From contig NC_134029.1 in the NCBI RefSeq assembly GCF_964204645.1, positions 13,384,850 through 13,448,849 of the forward strand: a stretch of DNA of 64,000 nt. Direction: 5' to 3'. Shown piece by piece: positions 45,315-56,260 of this stretch. Below the pieces are notes generated by a model, which was given only the letters and a program-made list of their open reading frames with translations, was not told where the DNA came from and searched no databases. Made by a program: the position numbers and the translations under genes. Position 1 is the stretch's first letter. Each line of letters begins with the position of its first letter. The stretch comes from Tubulanus polymorphus. Lineage: Eukaryota; Nemertea; Palaeonemertea; Tubulaniformes; Tubulanidae.

Positions 45315-45720
45315 AGTAATAGGGGTAATGGGCTTTCAGGTTAAAGGTTGAATGGTCGAGTTCATTAAAAACAAATATTAAAAGTAATTTAAAACTATAA
45401 TATATTTTCATAACCGTGTGTATTTCAGTTGAATAATAGAATAATAATTATTATTAAAATATATTTGATTATATGAATTTGTGTATTGTAAATAAATCAA
45501 TTGGTCGCGGAGCGGAGCGGTCGCGGAGCGGTCGCGGAGCGGAGCGACCAATTGATTTAATACAATATGCTTTTAAAATTAAAATTATTAATATCTTAGA
45601 ATAAATATTTAGTTATAATATAAAATACACACGGTTATGAAAATATATTATAGTTTTAAATTACTTTTAATGTTTCGTTTTTTAATGAGCTCGACCTGAA
45701 AGCCCATTACCCCTATTACT
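45315..45720. repeat. Right terminal palindrome (406 bp) with GC-rich centre
   Basis: AGTAATAGGGGTAATGGGC is mirrored at 45702-45720. The centre (45503-45548) is a GC-rich run of GGTCGCGGAGCGGAGC-like units, flanked by CAATTGGTCGC and GCGACCAATTG. It stands out in otherwise 80% AT sequence. The left palindrome has GCGCGCGACC in the same place. Confidence 0.83.
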
Positions 45721-45891
45721 GATAATTACTCGTAGCATTGATTGAATGAAATTTTTTCCTGTTAATGTAGACTTCGCCATCTTTCAACTTAGCTGAAATG
45801 ACAAAGAGATGGAACATAGCCTACTGCTTAAAGGAATTGATGTAACTTTGTCTGCTATTCATATTGTACATAACGTGATCATTTGACTTAC

Positions 45892-46293
45892 CAATAATAC
45901 TAAACACTGATGCTTCACACAACAGCCAAATATATCAGCAATTCTAATCCATGGATCCTGGGTACTACACTAATAAATGAAAATGAGTATTTGCTTCTGA
46001 TACGATATGTCCGAATTTCTTGTCCGAGATGCAGCAAGAATAGGCGTAATGTGATTCTCTAGTACGGCAAATGTCTGTCTGCTTATCCTGAACCATGATT
46101 TGAAGTCACCAGGTGAGTACAAACTCGCAACCGTTGACAGATAATTCTGTATACGAGGTTTCCGTCCATCTTTCAAATATCTTAATTCCTCGCTCAGTTT
46201 CAAATCATCGAAAAAATTGGCGTCACAGTATCTTATTTTCCTCTTCAGAACTTGTATACCCGTCTCCGGTGGACGCGTTAAAGACTGCTGCAA
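45892..46293 (-). pseudogene. HARBI1-like transposase N-terminal exon
   Basis: FKSWFRISRQTFAVLENHI and SYQKQILIFIY, then, after an in-frame TAG at 45970-45972, STQDPWIRIADIFG. This is the order found at the start of Harbinger transposases and HARBI1 (helical N-domain and helix-turn-helix). A GTAAGT donor follows at 45886-45891 on the minus strand. Opposite orientation from the C-terminal fragment at 36210-36470, so they are not one gene as they stand. Confidence 0.6.
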
Positions 46294-47124
46294 AACTGAA
46301 TTGAAGACAAAATTCTTCAGACGATTTCGTCTGACTTACGCGTCAGCCGCCGCCATATTTGATACCCTGCAGTGTTTATTTAAGGCGATTCGATTTCTAC
46401 CACGTGATAGTAATCGGCGGAGCAACGCGATTTGATCCGTGTTGCTTAAATAAAAACGCCTTAGGAGAGTTAAGGCTATTAGGTGTGATAAGAATGGCTT
46501 GTACCCCATATCTATATATCTGCAGCACGCCCGTATATTATATTATTCTCACGCGGCGCTGCGAGTATGCGGAAGTTATTCCGTGTAGCTTTGGTTTGAT
46601 GGAGGTAAGGTCGTGTAACGACAACCTTCGGTGGTGAAGTAAAAAAAAACAACAGAAAAAAATCCTGTCCGATTAGTGCGTGCTTGGTGCAGAGCCCCGG
46701 CTTGTACCCCATTTCTATATATCTGCAGCATGGCCGCTCAACGGATGGTGAGAATATTATACAAATTTTACTCATTGCGATAGCGACCCATCCATGCTCT
46801 AGAATTCATGTACCTCAGAAATAATCTACAGACTGTCTACGGTTATCGGAGGATGTACTAGGGCCTATATCTCTCGCCCATTGCGGCCAAGAAGGAGAAT
46901 CTATTTTCACGTTGTTTTCATTGGTTTTGAAGATCCGATGCATCGGCAGGGCCGGATTCTAACCTGATGGCTTCGCTACGATCAGCCACGAAATGAACCC
47001 GACCACACTAGACCGAATCAGATTAACCGTTGTATAATCGCTGTGGGGAAAATTTCACGGAAGAACTATGGAAAAACCCGGGCTAAAATTAAAAATGATA
47101 TCATCTAAGCGGCGCGTGTAGATG

Positions 47125-47187
47125 CGTGCTTAGTCTAGTGGCAGGGTTCCGTACCTTTAATCAGGTTCGAATCATTTCCGGGAGGAT
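47125..47187 (+). repeat. tRNA-derived segment
   Basis: TAGTCTAGTGGCAGGG (A-box-like) and GGTTCGAATCA (B box) are spaced as in a tRNA, but the acceptor stem does not pair well. Probably a SINE head or pseudogene. Confidence 0.4.
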
Positions 47188-48169
47188 GGATCCGACGAGA
47201 CATAAAACAAAATTAGATAGGCCTTTATTTTTTAGGCCTTTATTTGGAGCTAGGCCTACTAGACGTAAATGTGGTAGTAGGCTAAGCTAATACAAATGAT
47301 TTTCCAGGGGCCGAAAGGGATGGAACCCACAGGAAATCTTGTTAAACAGTTTTCGGGTTTAAAAACCCGGAGGTGAAACAAGTTGCATTTCTATATTTAT
47401 TTGGGTAGGAATACACCGTGCACCAATACATCAATAGAATTAATGGAAGAGTAACTTATACCTATATTGACGCCGACCTATAATCCAAGTGAAATTTGTT
47501 TGAAATGCATACAAATGATGATAATTCCTATTTTCCAACTACGTTTTTCACTGTTGCGTGGGTTACTTATGCTTAAATTACTTATCTGGATTCGGTTACG
47601 TTATTTCACTTTCATGTCGGGCTGAGTTTGTAGGATCGAATGGACGACCACCCATTTTAGTTGGTATCGGCATTTTCTACGATACTATCAATGAATTCAA
47701 ATTTATGTTTTCAGATTGCTATCCCTGAACATCGTGTTTAGTAAAAGTTAGTAAACGGAGCTGATTTCACTTTCCCTGATTGGATAATCTCGGAGCAATC
47801 CTCTTTTTGTCTGATGCAGAGACCAACCTCAAGTTCGTCGGGTAAAATTATGAATTAAGGCATTAGAAATAAACGAATGGCGAATCCTTTATCTAGTTCG
47901 GTGTTTGTATTTTCGCCGTGAGATTAATTCGACGAATCGAAGAATACATAAGAAAAATTCTAGCTAACGCATTCAGAGCGCTATGATGCTCACCACATTG
48001 ATTATAGTGTATTAGTAGTCGAATCTGAGAGAAGACATATTTATTGTTAGAAATGAAGTGGATAGATAGTAATCACGACGATCGTTCTCTGTGAAAAAAA
48101 TCCAGAAAATCCTTTGGCTAATTACTTCATCTTGTAATATTAACCCTAGTTAATTACTGTCAATTACTA

Positions 48170-48625
48170 ACTCTGTACTTAGCTTAGGTTTTCGTGTCTC
48201 TGTTTTTAATTTCTTTAATTTAACTCACTTAGTTCCTTTGCTACATTCTTGTATAGATATTATGTCAATCCATTCTGATTCAGTACGCCTGATGATGGTT
48301 AATAGTTTTTAGCGGAAACGTCACTCGAGTATATATACATTTCTATTAAAGAACTTTTTGCATTTTTCGCTTAATTATTGTGGAATTTCTCACGTTTATA
48401 TCTACCCCTAGTTTGCCGTTTGCTTGCTTTGTTCTCTGGTTTTTGTTATTTAATTGCTAATATCTGAATCCTTCAATCTTTATTTCTTTGTCTGATTCTT
48501 GTATAAATATTCTGTTATTTCATTTTGTTCTCAGTACTGATTATTTAAGGTTTCGGCTCCACCTGATGATGGCTAATAGTACTTAGCGAAACGTTGCACT
48601 AAATATATATCTTTTTTTTACCTCG
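48170..48625 (+). repeat. Two diverged copies of a CCTGATGATGG...GAAACG hairpin repeat
   Basis: Copies end at about 48345 (CCTGATGATGGTTAATAG, GCGGAAACGTCACTCGAGTATATATAC) and 48610 (CCTGATGATGGCTAATAG, TTAGCGAAACGTTGCACTAAATATATATC), each preceded by TTCTTGTATA.ATATT and a T-rich lead. The same motif appears near 57395 (complement strand) and 62972. Confidence 0.6.
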
Positions 48626-49109
48626 GAACCTTTTATTTTGGGCTGAATTTATAGTGGGATTGCTCTCGTTATGCATGCATGCCCTTAAGTAGTCTTAATT
48701 TTTGAAATTTGAAGCTCGAAAGAGACCCTTTCTCGAAAATCTAAGGCAAAATATTTATCAAATATCCGGAATGTGAAAAAAACTAAATTTGGAACTAAAG
48801 AAATTAGGAATGTGCATGTTTTGAAGATAGCACCGAATAGCTGCTGCTAAGCGCTCATTTAACCCATCTAAAATCGACGATATACCATTACAAGCGCCAA
48901 GTCGAGGGCTACTAAACACTAAACTATCACCACTTTTCTATATATTTGATGAGCCAAGAGCAAAATAATCGTCAAAAATATTACATATTACTATTATTTT
49001 CTCGTCGGGTAAAAAAGTGAAAGTTTGACGGGTAAAATATGAAAGTAAGTTGAAAAGAATGGGTGTTTTGAATATCGAGAACATTCCACATTCTTGAAAA
49101 TGAACTTTG

Positions 49110-49372
49110 CATGGCATGACTTTTCGTTGTTGCGTCCTAGCAGAGACCAATACATGTATTTTGCTCAATTAATTTTTTATCTTAGGACCTAACTTTTCGT
49201 TTTCGCTCTGCGATTATTCGTTTTTGCGCCATGTGTTTTATGGCATGACTTTTCGTTTTTGCGTCCTAGCAGAGACCAAATACATGTACTATTTGGCTCA
49301 ATGAAGTTTTTATCTTAGGCCTTATTGTTCGTTTTTGCGCTGCGATTATTCGTTTTTGCGCCATGAGTTTCA
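49110..49372 (+). repeat. Two-copy tandem repeat of about 130 bp
   Basis: GCATGACTTTTCG.TGTTGCGTCCTAGCAGAGACCAA begins at about 49115 and again at about 49244. Each unit ends with GCGATTATTCGTTTTTGCGCCATG. Confidence 0.75.
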
Positions 49373-51520
49373 TTTTTAGCAAAAATTAACGTCTCTGCTT
49401 AAAAAAAATCAAATTTAGAGGTACATTCTCTGTCAAATCATATTTGATTTTCCTAATTGTAATTTGCTAGTCACGTATCATTCATTCAAATCAGATTTCT
49501 ATAATAGAATTACTTTGACTACGAACTTCATAATGCAGCCGTCAATGAATTGGATCAATGATTGGATCAATGATGATCAATGATCAATGAATTGGACTAA
49601 TTCGTAATTGCTACGAATTAACTAATAAAGTATGATTTAAGTGTACAATCCGTATAATATCCGTTTTATTAGTTATGTCTCAAACCGTGGACGACTGATG
49701 TAATAAAACCACATTCTAACTAACCGTTGGGGGGGGGGGGAATAACAAGTTCATAACATCCGACCCATTGGACATCATATATACATGAAAAGAAAACCGG
49801 GGTAACTCACGCATATACATAGGCTATGTACTTGAGGGCGATTCAGCAAAGGATTTTGCTTATTGACAAATAATAGCATCTGGACAAAAACTAACTCGAC
49901 CTCACTACTGTAGCCAATCGATTATGTGAAATGAAGCTTGAGATTATGACATTGAAGGATTAACTTGAGTGTTTTCTGGAGTTTTTCATATTTCATACTG
50001 ACCACATAAACCTCGTACAGATGTTAATATACTTTTTTCACTTCAAGTGAATGTTCCCGACAGCTGACAGCTGATGCAGATTACACATAAGGATTTACAT
50101 ATATATTGGACAACGGGACCATGCATTTGTCTACGGAATAAGTGAAATACGGATTATGGAGTACGAATTAGACACAGAATTTTAAAGGGAATAACGTTAC
50201 TTAAAAATGGGACCAATTTATTTATACGGAATAAGCACTTATATACGGTTTAACCGATGCTGTAGTATTTTTTACGGATGAGTTTTGACTATTTTGATCA
50301 GTTTTCCAAAAGCATTCATGAGATGATTTTCCATTTGATAACACTGATCACCAATGAGCATGTTCACAGCTAACAAAATGGCGGAAACTATGTGAAAAAG
50401 TATGTAAGTCAGTCATCTTTAAATCGTCAAACCTCTGATGTGACCTGATGATTTGATAATTCAATTTGAATGCTGTGTTAAATTCAATATTAAGACTAGA
50501 TCAAATTTGATTATGCCCAGGACCAGGATGACTAATAAATTTGAAATAATAAATTCGCCTAAGGTTGTAAAGGCCCCCCCCCAAAAAAAAGAAATCAACT
50601 AGTATATCAGGCATCACATTGTAATAAACTGATATCCCATACTACCCATTTTATGGTTATAACTGATCTTGCATAAGTCAGTTTTAAAAATGTGCTCACA
50701 GAAATGTGTTGAAACTTCAAATACTCTCGTATTTATTTCTTCATACAGTGGGTTTTCCGTCAATTGAACTAAACAGTTACTTGTCTAATGATACCAACTG
50801 ACTGCTTGTTGACATCCACCGGCAACATACCGTGCTGATAAAAAACATTTGATTCTTCGATAAACCAACATCATCAATATCAGAGTGGATCAGATATGCA
50901 CCCCAGGTTATACGTATAATAATGATAATATCCTACATGAAATATAAATGACGAGCAAAACATCACGATTTAATTTTGCATAGGTGATGAAAGCAGTCAA
51001 AATGTCGACGACTCCCCGCGCGCGTCAAAGATGAGATGCTATTAAATTATAAATGATTGGATTTTGGGGAATGACCAAATTTATTTTTGTATACAATATG
51101 TAGATACGTATATCAGTTTGGCAAATTGAACATTCAAAACGCAAGTGTTTCTGACAAACGGTACACTTCAAATTGAATAATCGATTGATATTTTCAGTTA
51201 ACGACTAACACTCAATGGATTATCGACTAGCTTAGACATATAGTAATATGCGACGTGACACAACATACACTAGCACATATATAATGTGTGTGTGTGTTGC
51301 ATGCACTCCAAAAATTATAATTATCATTAATGAAGTACATGCAACGCAATTCCAATCAATCCTAAAATCGATAATTACAAATACATATATATGACAAATT
51401 TCTTAATAACTTAACGGTTATAGGCCTAACGATTCGTTTTTATATATAATTATTACGCTTGTAGCTATATCATCGATTATTTAGCATGCGCAGTTCCCCA
51501 TTGATCCGGCGTCCGTGTCT

Positions 51521-52327
51521 CTAGAGCCTTTGGAACACAAATTCATTGTAATGTTGCCAGCGGTTTTCCTCCGAATCCATACCGGGCTTAAGCTCACCAG
51601 AAGCATTGGTACCCGAACCACATGCACCGCACATCCTAAATCCACTTTCCATCAACATGTCAAATGCCTGTTCGAGAAATGTATGTTTTAGGAAGAAACG
51701 GCTGGTGTAACGGTCCGAAAGACCTCTGTCGGGGTCTCGGCTTTCGTTTAGGGTGTCTCCAAACACCTCCCGACAAAATGATACGCGGCCGCTGACTAGA
51801 ATGCGAGATAACTTCCGAAATTTAACATCTGCCAACCCATCTCTACCAAAGGCAAATGTTCCACGATAGCCTATTATCAGGAAACCAGGTTTACCAATAT
51901 CGGATGTACTTTCATTAATGCTACTGTGTTTCATTTGCAAGAGAGCATTATTTTTATTGGTTTGTTGTGTTCCGTGCCCATATGGTGCGTGGACATTGTA
52001 CGCTGCTTGCACACACTGAATCATCCGGTTTAAACGAAAATATTCAGCCTCACATTTCAGCCGCTCTCGTTCGTGAAAATTTTCCGGAAGAACAAGCTTT
52101 TGGTTGCGAAGATAATCTAAGACATAGCGAAATAACACGCCATCGCGATCTATAAAATATTTTCCCTTTGTGTCCTTTAAAATCATATTCTTTAGTAATC
52201 CAGTGAACATTTGACCTAAAAGTGAATCCGGTTCTCTTGTTAATGTCGACAAGGTTGTAGTGTAAAAAACACCACCAACGTTTAATTCGATTATAGGCGG
52301 AAAACTTTCACTATCAGCGTTGGACAT
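51521..52327 (-). CDS. KCTD8/12/16-like BTB/POZ protein, single exon
   Basis: 268 aa, uninterrupted. The N-terminal T1/BTB domain (residues 12-105) has ELNVGGVFYTTTLSTL, LLGQMFTGL, KYFIDRDGVLFRYVLDYLRN and LVLPENF. A 40-residue linker leads to the C-terminal H1 domain (148-268): LIIGYRGTFAFGRDG, VFGDTLNESRDPDR, YTSRFFLK, FLEQAFDML, and YNEFVFQRL at the end. This two-domain order is that of vertebrate KCTD8, KCTD12 and KCTD16, auxiliary subunits that form pentamers and bind the GABA-B receptor C-terminus to speed G-protein signalling desensitisation. A single invertebrate pro-orthologue is the likely status. Which paralogue cannot be decided. Confidence 0.93.
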   Translation of the reverse strand: MSNADSESFPPIIELNVGGVFYTTTLSTLTREPDSLLGQMFTGLLKNMILKDTKGKYFIDRDGVLFRYVLDYLRNQKLVLPENFHERERLKCEAEYFRLNRMIQCVQAAYNVHAPYGHGTQQTNKNNALLQMKHSSINESTSDIGKPGFLIIGYRGTFAFGRDGLADVKFRKLSRILVSGRVSFCREVFGDTLNESRDPDRGLSDRYTSRFFLKHTFLEQAFDMLMESGFRMCGACGSGTNASGELKPGMDSEENRWQHYNEFVFQRL

Positions 52328-54248
52328 AATTATCAGTGTCCAGAGATGGTCAGATAAATCCTTGTTCGTTTAGTATAGTTGTATAAATACCAACACGAAT
52401 CTGTGCGATGAAGTGTTTTTATGTACCCGTATCGTTGACGTGTATATCCTTCATTTCAGTTGGTAATGGCCAGAATGATATTTAACCGTATTATAAATCC
52501 CAAAGGAAATCTGCTGTTAACTTGATTTCTGGAAGAAGTACACGCAGCGCATAGCATGCACGTAGCGCGTCCTTGCATCAATGTATAGCTCTGTCTCTGT
52601 ATTCGGCTGTGCAAATAAGCTGCAAACACTACACTCTTCTACCCACCTCGAAATCGATCGTTCGTGATTGCAGAGACTAGCAGTTAGTACGCGAGTAGAA
52701 TGCATCCGTGTGTTAGCGTGTGAGCTGAGAGAGTTGCAGCATGAATACATGGATATCAACGTACGGTACTTGAAAATTGTACTCATTTTCAAACGTAGCC
52801 GTGTCTTTCTAATACCGACTACGTATAATTTTTGTTTGGTAGGAATTGTTGACCCACATTTTTCAGAAATTTATTATATCGTATATTTATGTAGCACGGC
52901 GTCATCGAAAAATTTTCCCTCTAAATGGCATCCCGCTGGAGTGATCTCAACTCAAACATGTGTGAAGACAGCCATTTGTATACTAAGTCTATCCCAGTGG
53001 TTATGACCGCGGCATTTCACTCTAAAAGAGCCAGTATCAACAATAATTTTATTGATACTGACAGCTGTAAATGGTTAAACTAATTTCCAAGTTGAAAGAT
53101 TATATCTAGACGGTATTTCAGGTATTTCAAGCAAAACAACGGCACTCGACACATGTGATAATTCCAGAAACTGCCATTTTGTAGAGTAGAGTGATGGTTA
53201 TAGGCTCGTTGGAAGCAAAAAGTCTTCTATTGTATTAAAGCTGATTTCATGTGAATCGTTTGAGAATTTATGAAATAACGGTCGACTGAAGCGGAGAGGT
53301 GATTATCAGATTGCCACCCTTGTTTCGATAATCATTCGTATGCTTAACACACACGCTCGAAGCTATTTTTAGCACACTCATACGCAATTTCATTAGCCTG
53401 TAATTTCACCACTAATAGGCGAATCAAACGGATTAAGGAAAAATATATTTCGTAATTGGATTTTCTTCATGGTGCGCAAAGCTGAAAGCCGTGGGTTTCA
53501 TATTTTTTTGAGAAATTTACCGAAAAGTTTCAAAAATTCGATTTATTTGAGCACGTTTTTTTTATGCAGCATCTATAACTGTCCAAAATAACACGTGAAA
53601 ATTCAATGCAATTTGCGTTTGGCAAGCCACTGGACCATTGGTCCTTTATCTGTTTATTTTATGATACAGGGATACTGGGGTTGGTCATTGTTACTGGTGA
53701 TTCATTCACTACAATGATGTGACAATCGTGACATGTCCCTGTGAGATTGACGAGGAAAAAAGGGATTTCCTGGACTTTTTTGCTTGGAGTAAGGCTACCA
53801 AACACAGTGGGGGATTCCCTTCGATATTCTGCTCGGATGTACTGGCATAACTGTACTGGGATACCCCTCCTTTCTAATGGTTTGATTATTTCAAAAATTA
53901 GGTTTGGTATGTGGGGCAAAAACCACTTCATAATGCGTAGCAAAGATGCTCGCCTATGAGCCATAAGCAGGATTTCCCTTGAATTTACACGCTTAATATG
54001 AACTAAACTCTACAATTTCTTGTTTTTACTTGCGATATAGAAGATTTTGGAATAGTGGTCTGAGCTCTGATTGATTGATGGATGACCTCATTTCCTTGAC
54101 GAGAGTCGGAATCTTCAGTTGAATCAGGAGGAAGAATTTTTCAGGACACAATGTATAACATGATACTTACTAGCCGAAAACTAGTTCATCAAAACTACAT
54201 CAGTTCCGAAAACAACCATCATGCTTCCCCAAAATGGAAAATTAAATG
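52328..54248. other. Upstream region of the KCTD gene and intergenic DNA
   Basis: No firm promoter element identified. A 101-codon minus-strand frame at 53659-53964 has no recognisable domain. No repeat structure of note. Confidence 0.4.
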
Positions 54249-55189
54249 AATAAATATAGCTGCAAAGCAGCGATAACGGGTTTCTGCCTTGCTGGATAAG
54301 GAGCGCCATCTAGGGGTCAGCTGATAACATGGCTATGTTGATCCACATTGGCTACTACGTGAAAAATTCTAATGATACCAAGGTTAGGGGAAATGACACC
54401 GAGAATAACAAAGATACGGTACTTTTACCGTGCCCAAGTGGCCGGGAATTTGCCGGTTAGCATACTACTGAATTACAATCGAAAAAACTGATGCTAGAAT
54501 GAGTTTTCAACATTAACACCCCCTAGTGGTTAGAATAGGAACTCATTATGTTAGGAATTCGTTGTATCTTGTATCCAGGTATATGTATATAAATTTCCAT
54601 TGAAATCCCTTTATCCGCTTAGTAGATATCAATTAAAATGCATTTCCAGCAACTTGTAGGTGGCGCTCCTAGAGAACCGTATGAGTAACCTACTTAAACC
54701 ATACATCAATACAAGTGTCTTGTAAAGGGCTACTAACCACACATTCAAACAACGATTCCATTGGCAACGGTAAGAGCCTAGGAGCAGAAATCGTTGTTTT
54801 CACGGTCCCCTGGTGGTAGTTGTATGAACTAATAATGCAGGTTGGCATATTACACACATTTCTGTGTACTTATACCAAGTTTTGTGATTTGCATAATAAG
54901 CAGACCGCATTACATGCGAAAAATGGATGCTGAAATGAGTTTTTTAAAATTTACGCCCCCTATTGGTTAAAATAGGAACTAATTATGTAAGGGGTTCTTT
55001 GTATTTAGTAACCAGGTACATGTGTATCAATTTTTATAGAAATCCATCCACACGCTTAGTCGATATAGATGAAAATGCGTTATCGAGCATTTTATAGGTG
55101 GCGCTACTGGAGAACCAAATGAGTTACATGGTTAAACCATACATCAATACAAGCGTCTTGTCAAGGGCTACTGATCACTCATGGCAACC

Positions 55190-56010
55190 ACGATTCTATC
55201 TCCAACGGTTAAGGAGCTAGAAGCAAAAATCTCATTAAAAATTTTTGGTGCCCATTTAAGAGCCCCTAGAGCCCAAACGGTTAATCGCATATCGGGCGTG
55301 CCACTGACTTTTTTAACCTCCGGGCTGTTATGAACAACTTTCGTGCTCGCCAGAAGCTGAAAAGTCAAACACAGAAATTTTTCTCACACAGTAACTTTTC
55401 GATGTCAGAATTTTCAAAAGTAAAACGCCTCCTGGTGGGTGAACGGGGTCCCCAATCAAAGATCCCTTCGACTTACCTCAAGTTACCTGTGTTCCGTACA
55501 TCTCGCGTAAGTTTCAAGTTAATCCGTTACAAAATAGTCTTGTTACTAGCCGAATTCGAAGTATTAAAGCCTATATACTGATATATGATGCTCTCTTACT
55601 CGTGTATACGACACAAACAAGCTATAAAAATTCCTCAGTTGCGTTCAGTCGAGCAATGTCCTAATTCAACAATCGACTCTTAGAGGAGATAAAAATATCA
55701 CTACTGCTGATGTGTTTACTACAGATCTAGAACAACCCAGCTCTATCAATATAAGGATACACACACAAACACACGTACTTAGGAGGCGCTGTGGGAATAA
55801 GACACGTATACAATACATACACGTATATGGATACTGTTTGAATCGGGCTTAAATTTCGATGTTTAGAGGCTCACAGTGAGTAAACAGTGCAATTCTAATT
55901 AATATTATATACAGTATTTGTCAATGTATTGTATTTGTATTTGTCAGCGTAGTACTTGTGATACAGAATGGTTTCACTGACAGTGAAGGTAAATTGCAGT
56001 TGTTTATATC
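55190..56010 (+). repeat. Direct repeat copy 1 within the 7.4-kb element
   Basis: About 820 bp, repeated with small indels at 60100-60950 (CAAGCGTCTTGTCAAGGGCTACTGATCACTC through GTGATACAGAATGGTTTCAC and TATCCTTTCAGTAAGATCCAGT). After this point copy 1 continues into AGCGCCACCTAGGGGTCA, copy 2 into the microsatellite. Confidence 0.75.
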
Positions 56011-56260
56011 CTTTCAGTAAGATCCAGTTTCTGCCTTGCTGGATACAATGTCGTACAAGGGTGCGTGCAAACATTTCACCGAAAGGAGCGCCACCTAGGG
56101 GTCAACTTATGACATGGATATGTTGACTTACAAGGGCTACTACGCGCAAAGTACTTATGTACCAAGTTTAGAGGAAATCGAGAATAGCGAAGATACAGTA
56201 TTTTTACCATTCCCTAGTGGCAGTTGTATGAACTAATCTTGGCGGTTTGCGTACTATACT

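Larger units (their letters stand above)
39487..45720. mobile_element. Complete 6.2-kb Polinton-related element with 6-bp target duplication
   Basis: Flanked by perfect GATAAT duplications (39481-39486 and 45721-45726). Ends AGTAATAGGGG...CCCCTATTACT start with AG as Polintons do, and 6 bp is the Polinton duplication size. Each end is a palindrome of 374 or 406 bp. Inside: a polB N-terminal fragment, gene X in plus orientation, a small membrane protein, and a truncated gene X in minus orientation. No capsid, integrase or ATPase genes, so it would need another element to move or be packaged. The termini match that of copy B at 30511-30699. Confidence 0.88.
46294..51520. other. Host intergenic DNA with repeats
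   Basis: No convincing exon. Contains a direct repeat GGCTTGTACCCCATWTCTATATATCTGCAGCA (46494-46527, 46700-46732), the tRNA-like segment at 47125, the hairpin repeats at 48170-48620, the tandem repeat at 49110-49372, a G-run at 49729-49740 and a TGATCAATGA cluster at 49548-49590. Confidence 0.45.

Noticed and set aside
36210-46293. One HARBI1-like gene spanning both Harbinger fragments
   Set aside because: The fragments are on opposite strands, in the wrong order, and separated by an inserted 6.2-kb element.
48290-48345. Possible hammerhead ribozyme (CTGATGA...GAAAC)
   Set aside because: The core words are present, but an extra base or two sits between CTGATGA and the stem, the cleavage-site side does not pair convincingly, and the 33544 variant lacks the CTGA on the right strand. 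Kept only as a hairpin repeat.
53659-53964. 101-codon minus-strand frame near the KCTD gene
   Set aside because: No recognisable domain, no start or splice context, and an overlapping frame of similar size on the other strand.
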